Origin: Limnoperna fortunei
Lineage: Eukaryota > Mollusca > Bivalvia > Mytilida > Modiolidae
NCBI GenBank assembly: GCA_944474755.1
Contig: OX104124.1
Location: 43,477,342-43,541,341 of the forward strand
Direction of reading: 5' to 3'
DNA length: 64,000 nucleotides
In this document: positions 11,141 to 23,605 of the stretch, one piece after another
How positions within the stretch are numbered: position 1 is the first letter of the stretch
Layout: each line of letters starts with the position of its first letter
Program-made: the position numbers and the translations under genes
Notes under the pieces: model-generated
Told to the model about the DNA's origin: nothing
The model's input: only the letters and a program-made list of their open reading frames with translations
Database searches by the model: none

Positions 11141-14100
11141 CTCTTTTCTTGTGAATAAATGCTTAAAAATGATTTCTTCTTACATCTTAATAACCCTTAA
11201 CCTACCAATTCTTTGTATGTAACATTACCAGCGATTCAAACTGAAACGTTTTTAAGTTCTGATTTTGCAGTTTTATCGCATATTTTTACAACCGACAGCT
11301 TGTTGGTCTTTTCTATTCATTTTGAATAATAAAATCATAAACCTCTTTAAAATAGTCGACTATTTTAAACGAAACGTGAAGTGAACAATATATTGATACA
11401 AAAATTGGTTATCAAAAATCACCTCCGCTGATAGATAATATTAAATTAGATGAAATTTTAAACAAACACAACATATATTGAAATTTAAACAAATTAAATG
11501 TGCGACCAACAAAGAACAAAAAAACATGTATATTTGTAAGAAACAAACTTAAAACAAACTTACTCTGGGCTTCTGATGTAATTGTATATATCATATGTAT
11601 ATATTTCAGGTATGTTTGTGTGCCCATGGAATATGTACATGTATGTGTTGACTGTATGTTCCATACACATGGATATGTCTCTGTACCACTGTTATTGGTT
11701 TATGAGAACAACAGATTGTCTTGTTTGGAATATTGTTGAATATAGCATTATTCGCGTTAAATATGAAGATATTCTTTGGATATAATGTTTAAACATGATT
11801 ATAGTTTTAGTTGTGTGTATTTTATCTAAAACCAAGAAGATAAAGCAAATGGAAAACCGCGCACTAAATCTAGTTTACAAATGAAAACAGGAATATGCTA
11901 AGATTTGAAAACCGATTAGACGTTGGGTAATGACATAATTTCAGAGAGGTCACATAAATCGACAAATTGCTACGATACCGAAAGTACTTCTAAATCTGAT
12001 ATTGACGTTGAAATTTCAATACAATAAAAATAAAATGCTGTTCAATGTGTATTTATTGAACTATTTATTTTGATGCTATGGAAGGTATTATTATTATATT
12101 TTATAATTTTTAAAAATTCACATGTCAAAGCATGTCACACGATTAAAATGTAAAACAGTTGTAGAATAATTATTTTCAAAATTGAACTTGAAAGCTGGAA
12201 GACTAACCGCTTCTAAAAAATTGGAAGACTAAGACTTTCTTAAATATATTTTTATTTTCCCTTTTTTCACATCCTTGTTTTTATAGGTTTTCTATTTTGA
12301 AATCCCCAATCAGAAGGACTTTTTCATTTTCATTTTGTAAATTTTGTTATGCTGAAAAAATGGCATCATGAGTAAATTTGTGTTATTGTTATTGTTTATG
12401 TTAAAAATATGATTGTGGTTACATTTGAAATTGTAAAGATCGAGGTAATAAATATGGTATAAACAAAAAAAGAGACAATTAAAGCAAATTCTGACTTAAA
12501 ATTTAATTTGTGTTAAAATATCTTTAAAAAGACACAGATTTTTGACAAGATGTTATAATAAAATAATTAATAAAAGATTATCGACCTCAGAATTCGTCCT
12601 AAGTGAACATTATTTTATCACATGATGAAAGTTTATCGACGTCGGACTTCGTCCTCAGTCAATATACGTTCATTAATTCGATAAAAACATGTCTCATCTT
12701 CATCAAAAGGCTCTATATTATACTTTTAGATCTGAAGGACACAATCGTCTGGGCACACACAGTTTAAGTCATTTGTCAAGTTTTGTCGCATAATAAAGTG
12801 TATACAAAAAGTATTATATATGTTCAACGTTGTGTACGATATATGATTTATGTTATGATCATCGAGTGATAAACAAATGCAACGACCTATAAGGTTCAAA
12901 GATCAAGATAAATGTAAATGCATCATATGATCAAGTATCGGGTTTGTTTACTTAGATAACAACGTGTTGTGTATTGTGTAATTATATGATTCCGCAGGTA
13001 CGCACCTATGAAAATATTAAATTGAAGATTTCGCATTAACTCATAAGCGTTAACTTAACGTTAGCTTGGTTCAGATTTAATTACGATTTATAAAAGGTGT
13101 GATTTTTGTTATTTTTAGTTTTATCTATCAGTTATTTTATCTCGAATCCTGATGACATGTTTGTATTTTCTTTATACTTTACAACATCAATTTCAGGAAG
13201 TATTCATGGCTGAGATATATTTTTTGTTTAAATATGTGTTTGTTTCTTTTTTATTTCGAAGCAGTCCTTATGTCTATTCTGATTAACATATTTTGACATA
13301 TTTTTTATGATGTGTAATACATTTTTATAGTTGTTAGATAGCTTTTTCGAAAATAAATTTAAACAAAATTTATTATGAATTAATTAATTCTATATGCAAT
13401 TACAATATTGATACATTGATACATTGAGCTACTTTATAAAGTATACTAATAAACAGAATAGGGATACAAGGTATTAGAACTTATATTAATCCCTTCTGGT
13501 GTGAGTTAGTAGCATTAATAATTATAAATTGCCCTAGGCTGATGTCTAGTTGGAATCACTAAACACATTATATCATAGTTCGTACAAAAATCTTAAGATT
13601 TTACGAGTTTTTTTTTAAAGAAAAGATAATTTGTCAGTCTAAAATTATTACACAAATTAGTTCTATTTTTGGTCCATTTTGGGTCTTCCTATGCCATGGT
13701 TTGCAAATGAAGGGGATGGACAGAATTAGGGTCCAGGTAGTACCAAATGTATGTAACTAAGGTGACAATAGAATTATTATTACCAAATGCTAATGAAGGT
13801 TGATTCCAAAAGCACTAAATTATTACAGGTTTTGTTTTCTTAAGAAACATAGAATATATTGCGTTGCCACAATCACACAATTTTTAAAACAATGAGAAAT
13901 AGTTAGTACTATTATATTTATCAGTTGCACTACAACTTTCATTTTCTTTTATATTCATAAATATTTCCCTTATTGTTCCTTAGTCCAGCGAACTTGAGTA
14001 TTAAACACTATAGAATAAAATCCCATGGACTATTTGTCATTTCATTTTTTCTTTTATTGCAATTTGCTTCTTATCTCATTTCTTATGCCCGATAAAAAAA

Positions 14101-14923
14101 TTTGAGGACTCCTCGGTATCGTCTATTTATTATTTTCACAATTGTATTTGTACATGTACATCATGTTGTGAACCCCCAAAAATTATATAGAGGTGCAAGT
14201 TTAGTTTGTAAAGTTAATTTGATATCATCACAAAATAGGTGAAAAAGCTTCATCATGGCGTCATGTTTTTATATGGATGTCCTTTATGGGGCACTGGGTG
14301 TATAATTAGATAATACGGTATATAAGACTAGTATATTGTCGACAAATATATTTTATGATAGAGTTACAAAAAGGTAGAAATATGAGGCTCTGAATTTATC
14401 CCCTATATTGTGATAAAATTGTAAACCAAGGTTACAAGAAAAAAAAACGACTCGTCGGCGCCACTAATATGTTTATTATATATATCACTTTCATGTCAAA
14501 ACATATTCGTTTAAAAATATTCAAAGAAGTCATGAAGGACTTATGGCTAGCCAGGATGTTATCTTTGTCAAATGTAGTACGTTTGTATTTGGAATTATCC
14601 TTGATACCTAGTTCTTTAACGAGGTATTCATAGCAATGTGACTTACATACAAATCCAATGCTGTTAGAAGCCTTGTTTGCAGGAACGACAATATATGTCA
14701 TGGGGGAATAAATGAACCTCAAAGCTTCCTCATCTTTGAATACTGATTTATGTAATATAATGCAGATTTTGTAATTCAGTAAATTGTGTTCCTGGATATT
14801 TAAAAAACAGTTCAACGTGGCGGGGTTTGTCTAATACAGAGTGGTTATCGTATCTTGTTCGGTCGATTGTCATGGTTATCTTGCTATTTATCTAACTAGC
14901 CTTTTCATACAGATATCTTTTTA
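11141..14923. other. Intergenic AT-rich DNA
   Basis: About 3.8 kb without a supportable gene. Several frames of 60-127 codons occur (e.g. 11500-11739 and minus strand 14432-14815), but none shows a domain or splice context I trust. A weak direct duplication occurs near 12578-12660, around TTATCGAC followed by TTCGTCCT. No RNA gene was recognised. Confidence 0.5.
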
Positions 14924-15190
14924 AGGGGCCTCTGTGACCGAGTGGTTAAAGTTGTTCGTCTACTATCGATCACGTGGTCTGTCAATACTGAGATTGCGGG
15001 TTCGATTCCCACTGCGGCCCTGTGTACTCGATTCCAATCTTAAGTGACAAGGATTGCCAGTTTTCATACCGCAGGTTTTCTCCTGGTTCTCCGGCTTTCT
15101 CCCCCCAAATAACTGAACGCGATGATCTAGCTGAAAAATTACTGAAAATGGCGTTAAACATCATTCAAACAAACAAAAACAAACATAAGA
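14924..15190 (+). mobile_element. tRNA-derived SINE, full-length copy
   Basis: The 5' head is tRNA-like: an A-box-like GACCGAGTGGTT at 14936 and a perfect B box GGTTCGATTCC at 14999 give an internal RNA polymerase III promoter. The body has the segment TAGCTGAAAAATTACTGAAA and ends in a tail rich in CAAACAAACA (to about 15190). Related copies lie at 33505-33763 (minus strand) and 40102-40252. The head does not fold as an intact tRNA because the acceptor ends pair imperfectly, so this is not a tRNA gene. Confidence 0.8.
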
Positions 15191-16130
15191 TATCTCTATT
15201 AACTCTTGATTTGTTCTTTACAATACAAAAATGTACATGTCAACAAAGTTAAAGTGATCCCTGGCAGTTCTGACCAAGTTTGTGTTTATCGAGTCAACAT
15301 TAGACTTTACAAAATAAAGGCACACAAGCAACAACGAAAACGAGATATCTTCAGTATAAATTTAAGAACATGTACTAATAACATGGCTAACGCAAATGAT
15401 CTCAGCACTATCTACTATAGAATTGATATACTAATTTGTGTCCACTTTAAGTAATATCATGGACTTAATTCAGACCTGTTGCCTTTTTATATTAATATTT
15501 AAAAAAATCCAGTTGTTTCTTCGTTTCTTATTGTTATTTACCTGTAATGTATATTTGAAACCAAGTGGGAACAGAAAAAATATATCCATTAAACGTTAAA
15601 ACATGAGTAAATCATTGACCTTCGTAGGAAACTTACATCAAATTCTAATCAACTAATCACTGCAAATTAACACCAATTCTCCATAAGGATCAAATGATTT
15701 TCATATAGGGTGAGACATGACATGTCACAGATTTTGCTGATTTTCATTTTATAAGTTGAAATTGACCATTGGATCACAAAATAATGATTGTTTGTTATGA
15801 TTTGACTTCGGTTGCCATGGTAACTGTGGCAGCCATTTTGGGCCGATTAAAATACAGTGAAAAGGGCGATATTCAAATCCCAATTTTTCAGGGCAAAATC
15901 AATTCATATTCAATAGAAGTTTTTTATTTGCTTAATTCAATATCTCATTGACAATATCCAAAACAGTTACAACACTTTCAATATATGTGTGATCAGACTG
16001 AGACTATTGAACATGTCAAGAAATAGGGAATTATTCTCTATAATTTTTGGTTAAAAATATTACCATTTTTGCCACTTTTCTGACTCCATTTTCAGTAAAT
16101 GCACCAATCACAAATACTCATCGTGAATAT

Positions 16131-16713
16131 AATTACATAGATTGATGATTAATATTAAAAAAATTTTAAAATCTCAATGGGGTAAGAAAAAATGTCTTTA
16201 GAAAACACCGTTAAAGTTGGTTACCATGGTAATAAAACAAAAACGGCAATTTTTGTATATTTAAATATATGAATGACCATACTTCTAATATGAGCCTAGA
16301 TAACAATTGTTGTCATCATATGCACCTAAAATGGATCTTTTCAACATAGCATGACCTAGGAAAACTTTCAAGTTCACTTGTGTGGTTTTCAAGGTCACTT
16401 AAAATTGATTTTGCTTCGAGATTTTCATATTTTAAAGCTCAATTTTTAGTTGACCTTGACCTTGAGACACTGTACCCTGAAATGATTTCACTGTCATTTT
16501 AAGTTTATAGGATGTCTGTTAAAAATAATAATTAAGGATGATTTAATTTTACCCTAAGAAATAGTAGTTTCGTGGAAATATTGAACAATACAGAAATGGC
16601 TTTCTTTCACAAGTTACAATGGTAACCATCTTTGACAGTGTTTTCTTAAGACATCTTTTGTTACCCCATTGAGATTTTTATAAGTTTTGAATATTAATCA
16701 TCAATTTATGTCA
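16131..16713. repeat. Inverted-repeat (foldback/MITE-like) element
   Basis: The left arm (about 16131-16265) and right arm (about 16575-16713) are imperfect reverse complements over about 130 bases. Shared landmarks include GATTGATGATTAATATT, AATCTCAATGGGGTAA, a GAAAACAC stretch and GGTTACCAT. About 310 bases separate them. A transcript would form a long hairpin. No coding capacity is seen, so this is probably a non-autonomous DNA element or two copies of one repeat in opposite orientation. Confidence 0.65.
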
Positions 16714-17188
16714 TGTCCCAGTTATTTTGGTGCTTAGGGATAATTGGTCTTAAATACGTTCCCTAGAAATTTACATCATTGGGTTAATTTCAAAAAAGAA
16801 AAATAAGATTTATTTTTTGTCGATTTTTTGTAAACGTGTCTCAGTTTTCGTTATCGTACGTAGCACTACCGTAACATATAAACAAAATAAAATAAAATAT
16901 AGTAAAGTCCTAAGACAATTACCTGTCATTTACAGAAATTTTGTACTATATAGTTTTAATTTAACAGGTTGAAATGCCGTTTGAAGTGGCATGTTTTGAT
17001 CTGAACCTAGCACTCGGCGGACAGAAATCTCTTAATTAAAAATATAAAAAGGAATGGTGACAAATCGCGACCTATAAATTATTAAATCAATTATAATATT
17101 ACGTCTTAGGCCAAATTTTCAGCTTTTAAAATCCGAGGGAAGAGATTTTTTGTCACCTTTTTTTGATTATCCTGAAGACATGAAATGG

Positions 17189-17340
17189 ATATAGCTTTAA
17201 GATTTTAGTCAACTTTACATTTTTTATCCAGAGATCGGGAGTGCTTGTGATATAGCTTTAAGATTTTAGTCAACTTTACATTGATCGAGTGTGTTTACAA
17301 TATAGCCAAAAGATTGACTTACCATCAATCCAGGGTGTTT
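17189..17340 (+). repeat. Short decaying tandem repeat, unit about 60 bases
   Basis: The segment ATAGCTTTAAGATTTTAGTC followed by AACTTTACAT occurs at about 17190 and again about 60 bases later. A third, more diverged unit beginning ATATAGCCAAAAGATT follows. Each is trailed by a GTG-rich segment such as GGGAGTGCTTGTG. Confidence 0.6.
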
Positions 17341-17603
17341 ACTTTACAGTTAAACGATTATTGTAAACTGAAATGACATAGAGCAGTCTGCATATTGCTT
17401 CAGGTCGATGTTTAAAATCTTTAAGCATGGCAAGACGTCTTTTGATTACTTCTTGGCTATTGGTCTAGTGGTTTAACTTGCAGCATGTTGTATTATGTGC
17501 ATTTGCTGTATAAGCTCTGTAAGGCGTTGAATAGTTGTATAGGTAGGAATATTTTTAAGGGCGCATGTTTCATCATTTCCATATTTTGCTGTGTAATCTT
17601 TGG

Positions 17604-18294
17604 ACGTTGTTTGGTATGTAATTATGATTTACACAGTCAACATCATCTTGATAGGAATCATCAACTACATGTAAGGATTTGTGATATATTTATTATTTAT
17701 TTATCTGTAATCCCAAAACACTAAGCTAGACTAGTTTTATCTGATGATTACTAGTATATATTTAATGAATTTTACGTATAATTTTTGTTCACTATATATT
17801 AAATGAAATTTAATTTTGAATACACTTTTTTATTGTGAAGCAAAATAAATGTCAATTCAAACTTTGTTAAAGATCAGATAAATAAATTTATACCCTTCAA
17901 CAGGCCTCTTCATCCCCATTTCTTAATTAGATGTTACTTTTGGCAGTAGACGTTGTTTGGTATGTAATGATGAATTAGACAATCGACATAGTTTGGTAAG
18001 AATCTTCAATTAGTTAAATTATGTGATTTATTTATAAATGTATCACTAAAAACACTAGGCTGGAATTATTATACATTTAATAAATTTTACGTATAATCGT
18101 TAACGGGTCAAAGTACAGATTGTTACTATATATTTTATTGAATTTAATGCTGAATATACTTTTTTTTGTTGTGAGGCGACGATAATGTTAATTCAATCCT
18201 TGTTAAAGGTAAGATAAAAAAATTCATACCCTTCAACGTGCCTCTTCGTCCCCATTTCTTAATTAGATGTTAATTTTGGAAGTAGATGTTTTGG
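17604..18294 (+). repeat. Tandem duplication, two units of about 346 bases
   Basis: Unit 1 starts at 17604 and unit 2 at 17950, both with ACGTTGTTTGGTATGTAAT. They stay alignable through AATTTTACGTATAAT, CATACCCTTCAAC-like text and the shared end CCCCATTTCTTAATTAGATG. The second unit has a small insertion near 18105. Divergence is modest. Neither unit is coding. Confidence 0.75.
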
Positions 18295-18676
18295 AAATAA
18301 GCCAACTAAATATCTTTAAATCAAAAAAGCTTCATTTGGACATACACATTGAGTTCCTTTAAACAAACGTCCAAATCGTTAACACAATATTATCTGTTTC
18401 CATTATTATCTGACAAGTATCACCTTTGTATTGAATTTGTGATCAAACTTATACAATACATAACCATAATATACCAAATTTGAATGCATTGTTAATATTG
18501 TGAGCAATATCTTTAGATTTAATAATATTAATATAAAACAAAAAAAATGTTTAAAATGTATTATATATTACGATATACCTAGATTAAAGTTGATTTTTTA
18601 TTTGGACATATCTATATTCTACAGGTAAATATATAGAAAATATTTTAAGTTTTCATCATATTTTACCAAATACTCT

Positions 18677-18679
<3 letters not shown>

Positions 18680-18709
<30 letters not shown>
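18680..18709 (+). repeat. (GA)n microsatellite
   Basis: An uninterrupted run of about 14 GA dinucleotides, bounded by AGC and GCG. Confidence 0.95.
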
Positions 18710-18712
<3 letters not shown>

Positions 18713-18814
18713 ATAAATGTACAAAAATTAACATACCTGATGTAAGGCGATTGCAAACTTAAAATTGACGATTAGTTATAATATGTAGAGTAAGTTAGTT
18801 GTATCTGTTTAATT

Positions 18815-18870
18815 TTCAACCCACGAAGTAAGATAATAATAATTTTTAACCCACGAAGTAAGATAATAAC
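18815..18870 (+). repeat. Short tandem duplication, unit about 27-28 bases
   Basis: The string AACCCACGAAGTAAGATAAT occurs twice in a row, near 18819 and 18846. Confidence 0.7.
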
Positions 18871-19117
18871 TTTAATGACATAAACCAAACGCATCAAAAA
18901 ACAAAACTGTCCAAGGCTCTAGCTACAAATATATAAACACGGAGAACACAAAGGATAAACATAACATTAGCTTTATTCTTTGATTTTAAACCTTTTAAAT
19001 CAATATTTATAACTTCAATCTGCAATTAACAGTACTGTCAAACGTAAATGCAACATTGTCAGCATTCATTTCTGATTGCTGACGGATCGCTGACGGATGA
19101 AAAATAAAAATACTTTT

Positions 19118-19530
19118 AAACGATATTGTTATATCGAGATCTCGATAAAACAATTAATCGCTATCTCGGGAAAAACGATATTCTTATCTTGCGAACTCAT
19201 TATAAAATATACCGTTATCTCGATAAAACGATATTTTTATATCTTCATATAAAGGCTTATTTCGTTATTAAAAAAACTTGCAAAGGTCAGCGAGCAAGGT
19301 CATTAGAGTCTCTAAACGTCTTATTAATTTATAGCGACCTATATCAAAATCATTATTGCATTTTATCGAGTCGTTTTCTAGGGAGAGCAATTGATTGTTT
19401 TATCAAGATCTCGATATATTAATTTCGTTTTATTGAGATAAGGGAATTTTATATTGAAGTAATTACATAACAATATCGTTTTATCCAAAACTTGATATAA
19501 CATTATCGTTTTATCGTGATCTCGAATTAA
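19118..19530. mobile_element. MITE-like element rich in ATCGAGATCTCGAT palindromes
   Basis: Inverted copies of a segment around ATATCGAGATCTCGATAAAA occur at about 19130 and, reversed, at about 19395-19420 (TTTTATCAAGATCTCGATAT). Further partial copies lie at 19215-19235 and 19500-19530. The core ATCGAGATCTCGAT is itself a perfect palindrome. The region has no convincing protein, although a spurious 98-codon frame crosses it. It looks like a non-autonomous element built of inverted repeats; boundaries are approximate. Confidence 0.6.
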
Positions 19531-21283
19531 AAAACAATTCTTATTATTCATATCTCTTTACCTCTTTCGTACCCTACGGATTATCGATTACGATTGGTTA
19601 AAAGTAGCAATTATCTGAAATATACTGTAATCTGAAATACAACTGCATCATTGCCGAGGTTCTGGAAAGTAAAACGTTATGACACTTTGGTCTACATATA
19701 GTGCTGTCATGTACTTGTGTACTGTGCAAAAATACAATCCACAAATCAAAGTACAAGAAAATGGGAAAATTGAAAATCAATAACCAAAAATTAAGCAACT
19801 TCAGATATGATCCTCACTTGGTACAGGCATTTCAAAAGAAATGATGGGTTCATTGGAAAGGAATATTGTTCACCACCTTAAGGAGTTATTAACATCGTAG
19901 ATCAGATGTTATATAGACTTGGGGTCTTCACTGTTGGTTATCACTGACTGGACCTTGAAAAGAATCACAAGGTTTAAATGTCAAGATCATATTTTAGTTT
20001 TGACATTGTGTTGCTGATCTACTCCTTAACGATACAAAATACAAAATTAAAACATTGACCAAACTGTAGATCTATTTAAAGGTCTTGATATATTTGAAGT
20101 AAAACTTATTTTCCACGGATGAGAACATTTTATTGTTAATTTCAATATCTCAATTACTATACCAGATATTGCAAAAAGACTTTCAACATTGTTAATCACT
20201 TCCGTTGAATCTGATTGTAAATAGCAATATCTATAAAACTATAACTCATGTTGACATAGAATCTACACAGTTTATATTTGATATTCAGCATAGTCATGGT
20301 CACAATGTTAGAGGTCAAGTAAAAGTCATATTGAAAATAATGTTCATGTATATGAAGTTGCTTTGTTAGAAATGCATATTATTTATGAGTAATATATGGA
20401 AATAGCAATAGGGTAGTGGTCAATGTAATTGAAGTCTGTATGCGTAGTATTTTATAACCCCTTAATTTTTAAAAGATATCCGAATTTTGTTTCTTTTATT
20501 TGTTCATATTGTGAAATAGATTCAATTGCAATATTAAGAGGATCAACGTGATAATGTTCAACAATCTTTTTACTGCAAAATATTTTTTCTCTCAAATTTG
20601 TTAATTTATACAGACAAAATACAAAAATGTGTTTAATTAATTTTCAACTTGAAGGAAATTTTTGTTTGTTTATTGACTTTCATTGTCGCAAGAGTAAATA
20701 TAAATTCGATCAAGATTTTAACTTGTCACGAGTTTAAAGAGAGACAAATCATCAAAAAACTTCACTAGAGCAAGGTGTAAAGAGAATGTTTTAATTTAAT
20801 GTAATATCTGATCAGGTAAACAACTTACATGTACATCAATTACATTATTGTAATATATATATATATATAATATTGAGTATGCCATTAGCAAATACCATAA
20901 AACACGCCTTCAAGAGCAAAAATGTATCACTAAAAACAAACATATAACATCATGTGACGGAGTTGAACAGGTTAAATGGATCCACGTCTCTTTATTTGAA
21001 ATTCGCTAAACAACAAAGACATGTAGAAAGGTATAACGTCAAGGAGGTCAAAAACAACACCAGAACAAAACAGCAGCGATCCTCAAATTCATTAACAAAA
21101 ATTAATTGGTCTAGTTCAAACGTCAAGCAAGTATTTTTCTTTATTTTTTACTATGAAAGTAGAGGAAAAATTCCATACGAATGTTAATATTGTAGTGAAT
21201 CTCGCTTGCACAAGAAAAGAGACATTCGTAAAATATTTTTCAATATATTCTATTTATATTTATATTTACAGAATTAATACAAA
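19531..21283. other. Intergenic and possible 5' non-coding region of gene 2
   Basis: AT-rich, with no recognised protein. A (TA)n run sits at 20853-20869. A possible splice acceptor (ATTTACAG) lies at about 21270, 14 bases before the gene 2 start codon, so an upstream untranslated exon may lie in this interval. Its position cannot be fixed. Confidence 0.4.
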
Positions 21284-21674
21284 ATGACAAAGAAACATAT
21301 TGCCGAATCTTTCCAAAAATCCTATAAAACTATGGCAAACAATATTCTGACAGATATTTGGCATAATTCTGTAGCAGACAAACTTCTTGTAATAAATGAC
21401 TTTGTCCAACATAAATCATACGATGTATTGAGCCTAAATGCACAGGACATTAGAAGGATCCACAGAATCAATTCAAAACACTCACTTCGGAAATCAACAT
21501 GTAATAAAGAATTTGAGCTGCTTAGCGATCGTGCAAATATGCGCATGGAAAATTTAAACCTACAAGATGACTCAACTGCTGGTTCGAAAGATAATGTTCC
21601 AATGTTTATGTCTCCATGGACGCCGGACACACTTATTACTGATGATCTGTTAGATTCATTTGAAATTCCTCTAG
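21284..21674 (+). CDS. Gene 2, exon 1: N-terminal module of an intact Mab-21/cGAS-like protein
   Basis: 130 codons plus one base, from an ATG with A at -3 to the donor CTAG|GTACGT (intron from 21675). The last base G joins the GT opening exon 2 at 23606 to form a glycine codon, so the intron is phase 1 and about 1.93 kb long. The protein shares with exon 1 of genes 1 and 3 the blocks LTDIWH, VINDFV, a basic segment around residues 50-70, and the closing motif PWTPDTLITDDLLDSFEIP. No known domain is recognised. Charge is mixed and no signal peptide or membrane segment is seen, so a cytosolic module is likely. Read past the donor, the frame stops within three codons, supporting the splice. Confidence 0.78.
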
Positions 21675-23605
21675 GTACGTAGAATGAACGTAAGAGGTAT
21701 CAAGTGCTAAAGATTTGCTCTAGAAAACATTTAAATCAAATCTTAAACTTAAATTGCTTTGATGTCCTGATACATTTTAAAAATGACACATTTTTGTAGT
21801 AGGTTCCATTTAATTTTATTCACTGCATGTGAAGTCGACTCACTAAACACGAGGTGTACTTGCTCTAAGGGGGGATCGATAAACTGTCGTCTAAAGTAAT
21901 CAGGAAAAGGTAAAATTGGTTAATTATTTAATATGCTAAGTAATAAATCAATGATTATAACACGCAGTAAAATCAAATCATTTATGTTGTACGCAATTTA
22001 CAAAATCATCTCTCGCTACCACAGATTAATTTATCTTGTACAGACTGTTGTAGTTGCAAAGATTTGAATCATTTTTACGAGATTAGTCGTCAAATCTGCT
22101 AAACTTACTAGTTTTACCTAGAATAAATTGTGCCTATGAGTTGGCAAACTTGAAACTATCTAATTATATATTTTCTAAAATATTTTTTATAATAAGGGAA
22201 CAACACCTAGTGCTAAATTAGAATGCTATTGAACAAATTAAACCTGTAGGAACAATTAGGAACAATGTAACCTTGGTGCAATATTTTATACTGTAGGATT
22301 TCAAGAAAATTATAAAATTTCAAGGTTAATTGTATTAATATTACAAATTATCAAAACAACCGACCAGACAAGAAGAGCTCAAAGGGAAGGGACGATTAAA
22401 AGTCTTTATTTACACAAAAATATATGAAACAAAAGAAAACACAAAAACAAAAGGTAAGTTGTGAATACACTATAATACTCCTAACTGCCTGCCTCAAATT
22501 AGAGCTGCTTATTACAATGTAAAGGAAAAAGGCCAAATCAAGAAATAGGAAAGACTACCTATGACTCCGCGAAAATGCCCGATTGTATTTAATATTTATA
22601 ACAAGAAATTTATAAAAAGATCAAATAATTCAATTTTCCTACTCACAATTAGCTGTTTTTAATGACATCTTGTTCTTAGTAATAAACAGTAATTTAATTT
22701 TCTGATCAAAAATTCAAAATAAGCATTTGATCGCGGTTACACACGTTTCTAACTAATAACAAATGCCCATTTTGGAAATTGCATAGCTTTGTAATTGATA
22801 AATTTATTGGCTTACACTTCAGCGAGTAGTATATCAGTGAAATTTACATGCTAAAAATCTGTAGACTATTAGGGAAATGACATAGACCAGTATTTAAGAT
22901 ATTTTTATGCCACTGAACAATCAACCAGTTTTGTCTACGAACATGGATTTCAACCCTTGATCTTACAATTATCATACTCTATTTCTTACAAAATCATTTT
23001 TGATTGCGCATTGCTATACTTTCCGTATTAAAGCCGGACAACAACCCAGCATTGCCAATTCCCAAGTAGTGAATATGTTAGGCAGCTCTGCTGAGTTATT
23101 ATTTAGAATGTCCCAGTTCACTGCAAAGCTGTCTGATTCAGTATTTATGTTTAGGGTTACGATGGTTATGATGAAATATTTAAGACACAAATAATGATTT
23201 TCCAGCGAAAATTGGTAAATATAAATGTACTGATTTTTCTTACAACCGATTGTACATCTTTTAAAATATTGTTATCATGTTAAATAAATCACTTGGCAAA
23301 ATTTGAAAACGAAGTTGGTGAAGACAATTGAATGTCTTTTATTTTTTGTATTTTTGAATAAAAAAATCAAGTGAGAGATGCCTGCATTTTAAAAGTCTTG
23401 TTGTATCATTAATTAATTGGTAACATACAAGCGAGTTCGATTTCCTGTTATACACACAATTCATGAATCATTTAAGCCCAGAATTGTATGGCAGTTTTAA
23501 TTTTGCAGGTAAGGTATCATGCTGATTGACTCAGTAAGGTAATTTGTACCTTACCCGAATTTAAATAATTTTTGGTCGATTAATTTTAATTGTAGATGTT
23601 TGTAG
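21675..23605 (+). other. Gene 2 intron
   Basis: Starts GTACGT and ends TTTGTAG, preceded by a T-rich stretch. It is AT-rich, with nothing recognisable inside. The frame at 23000-23194 shows no family features and is treated as chance. Confidence 0.7.

Noticed and set aside
9805..11300. Terminal inverted repeats of the Tc1-type element
   Set aside because: A left candidate near 9876-9900 resembles Tc1 ends, but no convincing reverse-complement partner was found on the right.
14924..15020. Possible tRNA gene (A- and B-box-like motifs)
   Set aside because: The acceptor and arm pairings do not close properly, and the sequence continues into a SINE body with related copies elsewhere in the window.
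15022..15252. 76-codon frame and its minus-strand counterpart at 33413-33661
   Set aside because: They are translations of the SINE body in two copies, not genes.
20954..21187. 77-codon frame upstream of gene 2 as a protein-coding exon
   Set aside because: It begins with a non-ATG codon, is not present upstream of genes 1 or 3, and is more likely untranslated or intergenic.
23596..23605. Start codon of a separate single-exon gene at 23596
   Set aside because: The ATG lies in the intron end; the same position in genes 1 and 3 has no ATG, and the AG at 23604-23605 joins exon 1 in perfect phase.
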